A stretch of DNA of 64,000 bases, taken from NCBI GenBank assembly GCA_034003585.1, contig JAVEYH010000001.1:1-64000 (forward strand), in the 5' to 3' direction. The notes beneath the pieces were generated by a model that saw only the letters and a program-made list of their open reading frames with translations, was not told the DNA's origin and did no database searches. Shown here in pieces: positions 16,540 to 24,277 of this stretch. The position numbers and the translations under genes were made by a program. Each line of letters opens with the position of its first letter. The first letter of the stretch is position 1. Origin of the DNA: JAPXSY01 sp034003585 (GTDB lineage Bacteria > Verrucomicrobiota > Kiritimatiellia > RFP12 > UBA1067).

Positions 16540-17103
16540 TCACCGGTCCGACGGCGCGGCGGTCAGACTCGGCAGGGCCTTCTCAAAACGGGCGATCGCG
16601 TCGCGGATGCATTCGAGCGCCGCGCGCGAGGAGATCGTAGCGGCGGTGACGGCATCGATCTCGCCGCCGTCTTTGCGGACAGTCCAGTTCGCCTGGATGG
16701 AGCGGCCCAGCAGCGGCCGGCGGAAGGCGTCGGTCTCGATTTTGGTTCCCAGTCCCGGGGTCTCGGACGCGACCAGTTTCTGAAAAGTCACCAGTTTGCC
16801 GTCCGCGCCGACGCCGACCATCAGCACCATCTCCCCGCCGTAGCCGTTGGCCGAGCGCCCTTCCAGCGCGGCACCCGCGAAGGCGCCGTCCCGGCGGGTC
16901 ACGTAGAAGGTGGTGCCGTCCTGTTCCACGGGAACGGGTGGCGGGGCGCCCTCGGGCAGGACCTGGGCCGCCGCGCGGAGCGTGCGCTGGCGGAGGGTGG
17001 CTTCGATGGGCGCTTGGGTCTGGCGGTACACGGTGGCCAGCAGGGCCGAACTGATCGAGCAGATGACCGTCAGAACCAGAATGAGGCGGATCGTTTCGTT
17101 CAT
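16540..17103 (-). CDS. rnfG: RnfG, FMN-binding subunit of the Rnf complex
   Basis: RnfG is a membrane-anchored electron carrier of the ferredoxin:NAD+ oxidoreductase. The 187-residue product has an N-terminal membrane helix (about 5-24) and the FMN-attachment motif, here TAATIS with Thr156, a variant of SGATxT. It has a typical GYGGEMVLMVGV start of the FMN-binding domain and ETPGLGTKI. Its ATG overlaps the rnfD stop (ATGA). It is the last rnf gene of this operon. Confidence 0.92.
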   Translation of the reverse strand: MNETIRLILVLTVICSISSALLATVYRQTQAPIEATLRQRTLRAAAQVLPEGAPPPVPVEQDGTTFYVTRRDGAFAGAALEGRSANGYGGEMVLMVGVGADGKLVTFQKLVASETPGLGTKIETDAFRRPLLGRSIQANWTVRKDGGEIDAVTAATISSRAALECIRDAIARFEKALPSLTAAPSDR

Positions 17104-18161
17104 GGTTTCGAATGGGGTTGGGTGCCGAACACGCGGTTGCGCGTGGCGCGGTTGATGAGCGGCGTGAAGGCGTTCATGATGAGGATGGCGAAACTCACCC
17201 CCTCGGGGTAGGCGCCGGTTTTCACGGTGCGGATCAACATGGTCAGGATCCCGCAGCCCGCGCCGAAGATCAGCATGCCGCGCCGCGTGAGCGGCGAGGT
17301 GACCATGTCGGTGGCCATGAAAAACGCGCCCAGCAGCAGGCCGCCGGAGAGCAGGTGAATGTGCGGCGGGATTGAGGAAGAGGGCGAGACCCCGTGCAGG
17401 ATGGCGGCGTAAAGCAGGACAGAGCCCAGATAGGCGGCGGGGATGTGCCACGAGATGACTTTGCGGAAGAGCAGGTAGGCCGCGCCGAGCAGCAGGGCCA
17501 GGGCCGAGGTCTCGCCGATGCAGCCGTTGAGGTTACCCAGGAAGAAATCGCGCAGCAGTTCCGGATTGCCGAACAGCGGCATGGGCTGGCCGGACTTGAG
17601 TGCCTCTTTCGCGAAGCCCAGCGGCGTGGCGGAGGTCAGGGCGTCGGCCGCCATCGCACTTGCCCCGGTGGCGGCCTGACCCGCGGCATAGGCCACCCTG
17701 CGGATCCACGGTGCGCCGCTCCAGGTGGTCATCGGGCCGGTGAACGAGATGAGCAGAAAGGCGCGGGCCGCGAGGGCGGGGTTGAACGGGTTGTAGCCGA
17801 GTCCGCCGAAGACCTGTTTGGCCACGGCAATGGCGAAGACCGAGCCCGCGACCGCCATCCAGGTCGGCAGGGCGGGCGGCAGGTTGAACGCCAGCAGCAG
17901 GCCGGTGACCGCGGCGCTGAAGTCGGAGAGCGTCGAGGCGCGGCGCATGGCTTTGCGGCAGAGCCATTCGGTGAGCAGGCAGGCGGCCACGCAGGTTACG
18001 GTGAGCCGCAGCGCGTGCCACCGGAAAAACCAGAGCGACGCGGCCAGGGCCGGCAGAAGCGCGATCAGCACGTCCAGCATGATGCGCTCCACGGAGGAGC
18101 CCGCATGGGTGTGCGGCGAGGGGCTGATGATGAGGAGATCGGCGGGGGCTTCGGGTTTCAT
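17100..18161 (-). CDS. rnfD: RnfD, membrane subunit of the Rnf complex
   Basis: This 353-residue integral membrane protein has the RnfD/NqrB pattern. The start SPSPHTHAGSSVERIMLDVLIALLP, the block GGLGYNPFNPALAARAFL and the covalent FMN site LTSATPLG (Thr179) are all present. In the Rnf complex it takes part in electron flow coupled to ion pumping. It overlaps rnfG by 4 nt. The 139-bp gap to rnfC is occupied almost entirely by a purine-rich repeat. Confidence 0.93.
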   Translation of the reverse strand: MKPEAPADLLIISPSPHTHAGSSVERIMLDVLIALLPALAASLWFFRWHALRLTVTCVAACLLTEWLCRKAMRRASTLSDFSAAVTGLLLAFNLPPALPTWMAVAGSVFAIAVAKQVFGGLGYNPFNPALAARAFLLISFTGPMTTWSGAPWIRRVAYAAGQAATGASAMAADALTSATPLGFAKEALKSGQPMPLFGNPELLRDFFLGNLNGCIGETSALALLLGAAYLLFRKVISWHIPAAYLGSVLLYAAILHGVSPSSSIPPHIHLLSGGLLLGAFFMATDMVTSPLTRRGMLIFGAGCGILTMLIRTVKTGAYPEGVSFAILIMNAFTPLINRATRNRVFGTQPHSKP

Positions 18162-18177
18162 GGGTAGGGGGATGGGG

Positions 18178-18296
18178 CAGGTGAGAAGTGATAGGTAATA
18201 AGTGAGAAGTAAGAGGTGAGAAGTAAGAGGTGAGAGGTAAGAAGTGAGAGGTGAGAGGTTTCAGGCTACAGGTTTCGGGTTACAGGTGAAAGGGTG
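18178..18296. repeat. purine-rich degenerate tandem repeat inside the rnf operon
   Basis: Words of the type GTGAGAAGTAAGAG, GTGAGAGGTAAGAAG and TTTCGGGTTACAGG repeat with a period of about 7-8 bp and few pyrimidines. The block fills the gap between rnfC and rnfD, where no gene is expected, and must be transcribed if the operon is continuous. Confidence 0.75.
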
Positions 18297-18300
18297 AGGG

Positions 18301-19641
18301 CTATTTTTTGGCGGCCGCGCGGCGGGCCATGATGCAGGCTTTGCCGCGCCGCATGTGGTGGACCAGCGGGCGGTGCGCGGGGCAGACAAAGGCGCACGAT
18401 CCGCACTCGATGCAATCCATCACGGCGAGGGGTTCGGCCGCTTCGATATCCTCCGCCTCGATGCACTGGCTCAGTTCCGCGGGACTCAGACGCATGGGAC
18501 AGGCGTCCACGCAGCGCCCGCACGCGATGCAGGCTTGGGAGGTGAAGCAGGAGACGCTCCGGGGGGAGAGCAGCAGCAGGCCCGAGGCGGTTTTGCCGAC
18601 CGGCACCGCGAGGTCGCCGACCGTGAAGCCCATCATCGGGCCGCCGGAGATCACCTTGGCCGCCTTGCCCGCGATGCCGCCGCAGGCGGTCACGAGGTCT
18701 TCGTACAGCGTGCCGCAGGGCGCGAGCAGATTCGCGGGCTGCGCGATGGCGTCACCGGTGACCGTGATCACGCGCCGGACCAGCGGCCGCCCGCGGAGCA
18801 CGGCGTCGGCGATCGCGAAGGCGGTGCTGACATTTTCCACCACGCACCCGACATCCATGGGCAGGCCGCCGCGCGGCACCTCGCGTCCGGTGACCGAAAA
18901 GATCTGCTGCTTTTCCGAGCCCTGCGGGTAACGGGTGCGGAGCACGGTCACAGCCGCGTCGCCGTCCATGTCCTGAAAGGCTTTCTCCAGGACGGCGATG
19001 GCGTCGGGTTTGTTGTCCTCGATCGCGACGCGCAGGGTTTTCGCGCCGAGGATGTGGCGGATGATCTCCGCGCCGAGACGGATGTCCGCGGCGTGCTCCA
19101 GCATCATGCGGTGGTCCGAGGTCAGATACGGCTCGCACTCGGCGCCGTTGAGGATCACGGTGTCGATGGGTTTGTCGCGCGGCGGCGAGAGTTTCACGCG
19201 CGTCGGGAAGCCCGCGCCGCCCATGCCGACGATTCCCGCGGCGCCGATGTGCTCACGCAGCGCTTGGGGGTCGGCGGTCCGCCACTCCGGGAAGGTCGGC
19301 AGCGGCTGCCACGTCTGCTCGGGCGCGGTCTCGATCACGATGGCGCCGCAGGCGCGGCCCGCCGCGGTGAACGTTGATTCGAGCGCGACCACCTTGCCGG
19401 CGGCCGGCGCGTGAACCGGTGCGGAGATGAAACCGCCGGCCTCGGCGAGGAGCTGTCCGCCCGTGACCGTGTCACCGGCCTGGACGACGGGTTTGGCCGG
19501 CGCGCCGAGATGCTGCGACAGGGGCACGACCAGACGCGCGGGCAGCGGCAGTTCGCGGATCGGCGAACCGGCGGCGAGGTCCTTGCGTTCGTCGGGGTGG
19601 ATGCCTCCGCGGAAAGTGAAGGGTGAGGGGATCGTGGGCAT
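18301..19641 (-). CDS. rnfC: RnfC, NADH/FMN and 2[4Fe-4S] subunit of the Rnf complex
   Basis: RnfC is the NAD(H)-reactive peripheral subunit. The 446-residue protein starts with the RnfC-type FTFRGGIHP and has the Rossmann-like GMGGAGFPTRVKL and ILNGAECEPYLTSD segments. Its two ferredoxin motifs are Cys371-374-377-381 and Cys410-413-416-420. Length and architecture match RnfC of anaerobes. The ATG is 24 bp after the rnfB stop. Confidence 0.95.
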   Translation of the reverse strand: MPTIPSPFTFRGGIHPDERKDLAAGSPIRELPLPARLVVPLSQHLGAPAKPVVQAGDTVTGGQLLAEAGGFISAPVHAPAAGKVVALESTFTAAGRACGAIVIETAPEQTWQPLPTFPEWRTADPQALREHIGAAGIVGMGGAGFPTRVKLSPPRDKPIDTVILNGAECEPYLTSDHRMMLEHAADIRLGAEIIRHILGAKTLRVAIEDNKPDAIAVLEKAFQDMDGDAAVTVLRTRYPQGSEKQQIFSVTGREVPRGGLPMDVGCVVENVSTAFAIADAVLRGRPLVRRVITVTGDAIAQPANLLAPCGTLYEDLVTACGGIAGKAAKVISGGPMMGFTVGDLAVPVGKTASGLLLLSPRSVSCFTSQACIACGRCVDACPMRLSPAELSQCIEAEDIEAAEPLAVMDCIECGSCAFVCPAHRPLVHHMRRGKACIMARRAAAKK

Positions 19642-19650
19642 GATAGTGCA

Positions 19651-19683
19651 GGGAGGAGTTAGGAGTTAGGGATTCGGAGTTGG
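19651..19683. repeat. GGAGTTAGGAGTTAG-type short repeat between rnfB and rnfC
   Basis: GGAGGAGTTAGGAGTTAGG followed by GATTCGGAGTTGG overlaps the 3' end of rnfB and the rnfB-rnfC gap. The same word family appears at 50691-50720. Confidence 0.5.
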
Positions 19684-20475
19684 GGCGGGAGCGTCCTTGC
19701 GGATGCAGTGGCCCGGGCATTTGGCGATGGTCTCCTCGTTGGTGAGCGGCTTGGTGTAGTCCACCACCGCGAGGAAGCCGTCCATGGTGATCGCGCCATC
19801 GGACAGCTTGGTGCAGATGCGGCAGCCGATGCAGCCTGTGCCGCAGACCTTCTTCACGGCGGGGCCTTTGTCCTTCGAACTGCAGAGCACATGGATCTCC
19901 GCGGCGGCGGGCACAAGTTTGATCAGCCTGCGTGGACAGGCCGCGACGCACTTGCCGCAGGCGATGCAGCGTTCCTTGTCGACCTTGGCGATGCCGTTGA
20001 CCATGCGGATCGCGCTCACCGGGCAGATCCGGGCGCAGGAACCGTATCCGAGGCAACCGTACGTGCAGGCCTTGTCGCCGCCCGCCACCGCCTGGGCCGC
20101 GGCGCAATCCGTGATGCCGTTGTAGGCCGCGCGGCGCGTCGCCTCCGTGTTGTCGCCGCAACAGAGCACGATCGCGACCCGCTTCTCCATGGCGGCCGCG
20201 GCGCGGCCGAGGAACGCCGCGATCGCGTTGGCGCAGGCCGGGCCGCCGGGCGCGCAGAGGGTGCTTTCCGCGGTGCCGGCCACGATCGCGCGCGCGTACT
20301 CGGCGCAACCCGCGTACCCGCAGCCGCCGCAATTGACGCCCGGAAGCAGTTCGGTCACCCGCGCGATGCGCGGGTCCTCTTTGACGCTGAAATATTTTTC
20401 GGCGGCGGCCAGCGCCGCGGCGCTGGCGAGCCCGATGCCGCCGACACACAAGGTTGAGGTGGTGATGAGATCCAT
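19666..20475 (-). CDS. rnfB: RnfB, iron-sulfur subunit of the Rnf complex
   Basis: RnfB accepts electrons from ferredoxin. The protein has an N-terminal membrane helix, the Fe-S domain motif CGGCGYAGCAEYA and several ferredoxin-like clusters (CGDNTEATRR, CLGYGSCARICP, CIACGKCVAACP, CIGCRICTKL). I chose ATG 20475 (MDLITTSTL), 19 bp after the rnfA stop; a TTG at 20505 would overlap rnfA. Length is about 269 residues, normal for clostridial-type RnfB. Confidence 0.94.
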   Translation of the reverse strand: MDLITTSTLCVGGIGLASAAALAAAEKYFSVKEDPRIARVTELLPGVNCGGCGYAGCAEYARAIVAGTAESTLCAPGGPACANAIAAFLGRAAAAMEKRVAIVLCCGDNTEATRRAAYNGITDCAAAQAVAGGDKACTYGCLGYGSCARICPVSAIRMVNGIAKVDKERCIACGKCVAACPRRLIKLVPAAAEIHVLCSSKDKGPAVKKVCGTGCIGCRICTKLSDGAITMDGFLAVVDYTKPLTNEETIAKCPGHCIRKDAPAPTPNP

Positions 20476-20494
20476 ATACGAAGTTTCAAAAGGG

Positions 20495-21073
20495 TTATTT
20501 GACAAGGCCGCTGAAGCCCATGAACGCCAAGCTCAGGAGCCCGGCGGTGACGAGGGAGATGGCCACCCCGCGGAAACAGCGGGGCGGGTCGGCGCGGTCG
20601 ATTTTCTCGCGCAGACCGGTGAAAATCAGCAGGGCCAGGGCGAACCCCAGTGCGGCGGCGAAGCCGAAGAGCACGGCTTTGAAGAAACCGTATCCCTGTT
20701 TCATGTTCAGCACGGCAACGCCGAGCACCGCGCAGTTGGTGGTGATGAGCGGCAGGAAGATGCCGAGCGCGGCGTGCAGCGGCGGGGCGAAGCGTTTCAT
20801 CACGATGTCGATCAGTTGCACCAGTGCCGCGATCACTAGGATGAAGGAGAGCGTCTGCAGGAACTTGTCCAGCCCCAGCGGGGCGAGCAGATAGGTTTGC
20901 AGGCACCAGGTGACAGCCGACGCGATGGTGATCACGAAGATCACCGCGCCCGACATGCCGAGCGCGGTGCTGATCCGCTTGGAGACACCCAGAAAAGGGC
21001 AGATGCCGAGAAAACGGCTCAGCACAAAGTTGTTGACCAGAATCGCGCTGAGAAGCAGCAGAAGGTATTCCAT
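20495..21073 (-). CDS. rnfA: RnfA, membrane subunit of the Rnf complex
   Basis: This 192-residue protein with six membrane helices closely follows the RnfA pattern: LVNNFVLSRFLGICPFLGVSK, FLPLITTNCAVLGVAVLN and the C-terminal LMSLAFMGFSGL-type end (here LLSLAFMGFSGLVK). These residues distinguish RnfA from its paralogue RnfE. It starts the operon order A-B-C-D-G. The 5' region is AT-rich with TATATT-like sequence, but I could not place a full promoter. Confidence 0.95.
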   Translation of the reverse strand: MEYLLLLLSAILVNNFVLSRFLGICPFLGVSKRISTALGMSGAVIFVITIASAVTWCLQTYLLAPLGLDKFLQTLSFILVIAALVQLIDIVMKRFAPPLHAALGIFLPLITTNCAVLGVAVLNMKQGYGFFKAVLFGFAAALGFALALLIFTGLREKIDRADPPRCFRGVAISLVTAGLLSLAFMGFSGLVK

Positions 21074-21175
21074 GTCCGGCTCCGAAGGTGCGAAGAAAAT
21101 ATAAAATTATCAAATCCTGGCATGGGGTTCAATCCCCACCCACGACTCAGAAGGGGTTTCAAGGTGGGGTTCAAG

Positions 21176-22312
21176 GGGTCGTAATTTGACATTAGACTTC
21201 TTGGGTTGCCATACGCCGATCCGACATGTAGTATCCGAATATGGCAAGACAACTGAGGCATCATTATGCGGGCGGGTGGTACCACATCACGACACGAGGC
21301 ATGGGGCGGCGGGAGATTTTCACCGATGACCGGGACCGGGGGCATTTCCTCGAACTGTTGAAGAGCATGGTCGAACGCTACGGCATCGTTCTGCACGCGT
21401 ATGTGCTGATGGAGAATCACTACCATCTGCTGATCGAAACCCCGGCCGGTAACGCGAGCCGCGCGCTGCAGTGGCTGAATCTCAGTTACGCCGCGTGGTT
21501 CAACGCGAAACGCGGGCGTTGCGGGCCGCTGTTCCAGGCGCGCTTCAAGAGCGTCCCCGTGGACGGCGAGGGGTCGTGGTCGCTGGCGTGCAGCGTGTAC
21601 ATCCATCTGAATCCGGTCAGGGTAAAGGCGCTGGGGCTGGGTAAGGAGGACCGGGCGAGGGAGAAGGCCGGGTTCCTGCCGAAAGAATTGACCGAGGTGC
21701 AAGTCGTGTCCCGGCTGGCTAAACTTCGCGGCCATGTGTGGAGTTCCTATCCCGCGTATGCGGGCTACGCGCAAAAGCCGGAGTGGCTGACCTGCGGCGC
21801 TCTTTGGAAACGGGCCTGCGCGGACGGCAAGGAGCCGAAGGCGGAATACCGGTGTTATCTGGAGGATTACCTTCGGCAGGGACAGGAAGAGGGTGCCCCT
21901 GCGCGCCTTACAGCCGCGGTCGCGATCGGAGGGACGGCGTTTCTCGAAAAGCTGCGGCGGAAGGTTCCGAAGCGGGCGGGGGGAGAGACGAACGCCCGCG
22001 CCTGGCGCCGGCTGCTTCCTTTCAAACAGGTTGTCCTCGCGGTTGAATCGGTGAAGGGCGAAACATGGGCGGACTTCGCGGGCCGCCGGGGCGACTGGGG
22101 TCGGGACCTGGCGTTGTACGTGGGGCGGATGCGGTGCGGGCTGACGCTGAGGGAACTCGGCGAACAGGCTGGAGGACTGACCGTGCCTGCGGTCGCCAAG
22201 GCGCTCGAACGGGTGACGGGACGGTTGAAGGCCGACAGGCGGCTTCAGCGTTCGGCCGCGCACGTTTTAAAGGTACTGGGAACGAGAAAAGAATAATGTC
22301 AAATTACGACCC
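21176..22312. mobile_element. RAYT-type transposase unit bounded by perfect 19-bp inverted repeats
   Basis: GGGTCGTAATTTGACATTA (21176-21194) is the exact reverse complement of TAATGTCAAATTACGACCC (22294-22312). The 1,137-bp unit contains a single Y1 transposase gene whose stop codon lies inside the right repeat. I see no obvious target duplication, as expected for single-strand HUH-type transposition. Confidence 0.8.
21241..22296 (+). CDS. REP-associated tyrosine transposase (Y1_Tnp, HUH family)
   Basis: This 351-residue single-strand DNA transposase has the HUH metal motif NHYHLLIE (His60, His62), the RAYT start RHHYAGGWYHITTRG, HLNPVR and the SSYPAYAGY region that carries the nucleophilic tyrosine. 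A C-terminal extension of about 150 residues contains a helix-turn-helix-like segment (LTLRELGEQAGGLTVPAVAKALERV). RAYTs are thought to mobilise short palindromic REP elements. Two classes of palindromic element occur in this window, but neither clearly matches the ends of this unit. Confidence 0.9.
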   Translation: MARQLRHHYAGGWYHITTRGMGRREIFTDDRDRGHFLELLKSMVERYGIVLHAYVLMENHYHLLIETPAGNASRALQWLNLSYAAWFNAKRGRCGPLFQARFKSVPVDGEGSWSLACSVYIHLNPVRVKALGLGKEDRAREKAGFLPKELTEVQVVSRLAKLRGHVWSSYPAYAGYAQKPEWLTCGALWKRACADGKEPKAEYRCYLEDYLRQGQEEGAPARLTAAVAIGGTAFLEKLRRKVPKRAGGETNARAWRRLLPFKQVVLAVESVKGETWADFAGRRGDWGRDLALYVGRMRCGLTLRELGEQAGGLTVPAVAKALERVTGRLKADRRLQRSAAHVLKVLGTRKE

Positions 22313-22374
22313 TTTAGGTCATTGCGATAGCGATAGCGATTTCGGGAAAATGTCATAAAGAGAATTGCCGTATC

Positions 22375-22409
22375 CCGCACATTGGGTGCGGCTCCGTTAT
22401 CCATAACGG
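22375..22409 (-). terminator. tandem hairpins downstream of thyX
   Basis: CCGTTAT/ATAACGG (22394-22400, 22403-22409; 2-nt loop) starts 2 nt after the thyX stop and is followed, reading minus, by CCGCAC/GTGCGG (22375-22391). No long T-run. Confidence 0.5.
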
Positions 22410-22411
22410 AA

Positions 22412-23002
22412 TCACACCCCTTGCATGGCCGATGCGGCACTTCCGTTGCGATAGGCGTCGAGCGCCTGCCGGAAGGCCTCGGTCTGCGCGTAGCCGCAGC
22501 TTTTGAACTCGGGGCAGAAGCCGCGGTAGACGCATTCCGGCACGCAGACGCTGTGGAGTTCGGGTTCATGCCCGCGCAATGCGTCCAGCACCAGGCGCCA
22601 GGCTGCGGTGGTTTCGGGGGAGGCCTGACGGCAGAGCCGTTTGCGCGAAATGAAAATCAGGGCCTGGGCGTTCGCGAAACATTCGTGGTCAACGGGGCTG
22701 GCCTGCGGCATGGTGTCGCGGTTGACGCCGGTGCGGTCTGAGCGCTGGGTGCTCACAAAGTGCTCGATGCCGATTTTGTGGCGCACGAAGTGCACGCTGA
22801 CCCAGTATTTCAGGCCCACCCATTTCCACTTGAAGATCATCTGGCGGATGGGCGAGTGTTCCGAGAGCAGGATGCGGCGTTTCCAGGCGCTGCTGGGTTC
22901 TCGGTCGCCCTCCTCCATGCGGATGGTGGTGCGGGCGGCGTCGGCGACGTCGCGCCACACGGATTTGGCTTTGAAGTATTTCAGGGTCAGGGGTTGGCTC
23001 AT
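22412..23002 (-). CDS. thyX: ThyX-like flavin-dependent thymidylate synthase (divergent)
   Basis: This enzyme would make dTMP from dUMP with flavin and methylenetetrahydrofolate. The 196-residue product has LLSEHSPIRQMIFKWKW, matching the ThyX SEHS...F region, and FVRHKIGIEHFVSTQRSDR, a variant of the RHRxxSxNExSxRY motif. The C-terminal part carries Cys153, Cys157, Cys163 and Cys169 (CVPECVYRGFCPEFKSC), which ordinary ThyX lacks. GAGAGGAG precedes the ATG at 23002. Activity on dUMP should be treated as probable, not certain. Confidence 0.78.
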   Translation of the reverse strand: MSQPLTLKYFKAKSVWRDVADAARTTIRMEEGDREPSSAWKRRILLSEHSPIRQMIFKWKWVGLKYWVSVHFVRHKIGIEHFVSTQRSDRTGVNRDTMPQASPVDHECFANAQALIFISRKRLCRQASPETTAAWRLVLDALRGHEPELHSVCVPECVYRGFCPEFKSCGYAQTEAFRQALDAYRNGSAASAMQGV

Positions 23003-23039
23003 GCGGCGCTCCTCTCGGTAACCGGGTGGACGGAAAGGG

Positions 23040-23777
23040 TCAGGGGGTTGGGCACAGACCGCCGTCCGCGCGCAGGATCTGGCCCGTAATCCAGGCGGCC
23101 TCTTCGGAGGCGAGAAACCGCACGACCCCCGCAACCTCGTCAGGTGTGCCGAAGCGGCCCAGCGGGATGGCGGCGAGCTGTTTGGCGCGCCGGGTCTCGG
23201 GGATGTCGGCGGTCATGTCCGTGGTGATGATGCCCGGGGCCACGACATTCACCGTGATCCCCGAGGCGGCCAGCTCGCGGGCTGCGGTCTTGGCGAGACC
23301 GAACAGGGCGGCCTTGGAGGAACTGTAGGCCGCGCGCAGGAGATCGCCCATCAGGCCTGCGGCCGAAGAGAGGTAGATGATGCGCCCGGCGCGCTGGCGC
23401 GCCATGGGGCGCGCGAGCGCTTTGGTCAGCAGAAACGCGGCGTCGAGGTTCGCGGCGTGGACCTCGCGCCAGGTGTCGAGTCCGGTGAGGGCGAGGAGCT
23501 GGCTTCGCAGGATGCCCGCGTTGCTGACCAGGGTGTGGACCCCGCCGCAGGTCCCGATGACCCGCCGGACCAGCTCTTCCGCCTCCGCGGGTACGGTCAG
23601 GTCCGCGGCGAAGGGCTCGGCTTTGCCGCCGGCCTCGCGGATCGCCGCAACCGTCTGTTCCGCCGCCTCGGATGAGGTGTGGTAGTGCAGGGCGATCCGG
23701 AAGCCGTCTTGCGCGAGACCGAGCGCGACCGCGCGGCCGATCCCTTTGGCGGCACCGGTGATGAGGGCGGTTTTCAT
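23040..23777 (-). CDS. Short-chain dehydrogenase/reductase, FabG-like
   Basis: This 245-residue classical SDR has TGAAKGIG (cofactor loop), NAG at 86-88, catalytic Ser138, Tyr151 and Lys155 (YSSSK), and the C-terminal GQILRADGG. It most resembles 3-oxoacyl-ACP reductases (FabG). Its ATG overlaps the stop of the lipoyl-domain gene, implying coupled translation. The substrate may be an acyl group carried on a partner protein or a free compound; the pairing with a lipoyl carrier is unusual for FabG. Confidence 0.88.
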   Translation of the reverse strand: MKTALITGAAKGIGRAVALGLAQDGFRIALHYHTSSEAAEQTVAAIREAGGKAEPFAADLTVPAEAEELVRRVIGTCGGVHTLVSNAGILRSQLLALTGLDTWREVHAANLDAAFLLTKALARPMARQRAGRIIYLSSAAGLMGDLLRAAYSSSKAALFGLAKTAARELAASGITVNVVAPGIITTDMTADIPETRRAKQLAAIPLGRFGTPDEVAGVVRFLASEEAAWITGQILRADGGLCPTP

Positions 23778-24238
23778 GAGGGGGAGGGAAGGTATGGCGC
23801 GAGGACGGTTTCGTCAATCAGCTCCGCGCCGGTCTCGGCGCGGACCTTTTCCAGATCGACGTGGTGTTCGCGGGCCAGGCGCCGGACGCGCGGGGTCGCG
23901 CGGATGCGCGTGCCGCGGTCGGCGCCCGGTCCGGGGGAACCGGCGCCGCGGTACGCTGCGGTGAGCGTGGCGTTGCATTCCGGGATCGCGGGGTCTTCCT
24001 CGCCGGGGGCGCCGATGAGGCCCGCGATGAAACCGGTCGGCACGATGCTCTTCGCGGTCGCGTAGATTGCAAGCAGCGTACCGGATGCCGGGGCTTCCAG
24101 CTCGTACGCCGCCTTGTCCGTGGCCAGCTCGGCCACGCATTCGCCGGCAATGACGGGGTCGCCGACCTGTTTGCGCCAGCGCGAGAGGGTGACTTCGACC
24201 ACATTCGCATCGAGTTGGGGAATCAGGATTCGTGTCAT
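23774..24238 (-). CDS. Mini-protein with lipoyl domain and peripheral-subunit-binding domain
   Basis: Residues 1-78 form a biotinyl/lipoyl domain with the modification site ATDKAAYELEAP (Lys42). Residues 112-142 match the E3-binding domain of 2-oxoacid dehydrogenases (ATPRVRRLAREHHVDLEKVRAETG). The acyltransferase domain of a normal E2 is absent: the protein ends at 154 residues with a normal stop, and the next gene begins at once. It could be a remnant E2 or a free swinging-arm carrier. Confidence 0.85.
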   Translation of the reverse strand: MTRILIPQLDANVVEVTLSRWRKQVGDPVIAGECVAELATDKAAYELEAPASGTLLAIYATAKSIVPTGFIAGLIGAPGEEDPAIPECNATLTAAYRGAGSPGPGADRGTRIRATPRVRRLAREHHVDLEKVRAETGAELIDETVLAPYLPSPS

Positions 24239-24277
24239 ATCGGTTTCCGGGGTTCGAGAGTTACGGGTCAGGGCGAA

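Noticed and set aside
18178..18296. CRISPR array between rnfC and rnfD
   Set aside because: The repeat period is only about 7-8 bp with degenerate units; there are no conserved repeats with unique spacers and no cas genes.
21241..22296. IS200/IS605 element
   Set aside because: The protein is longer than IS200 TnpA (351 versus about 150 residues), has the RAYT-type N-terminus, and there is no TnpB gene.
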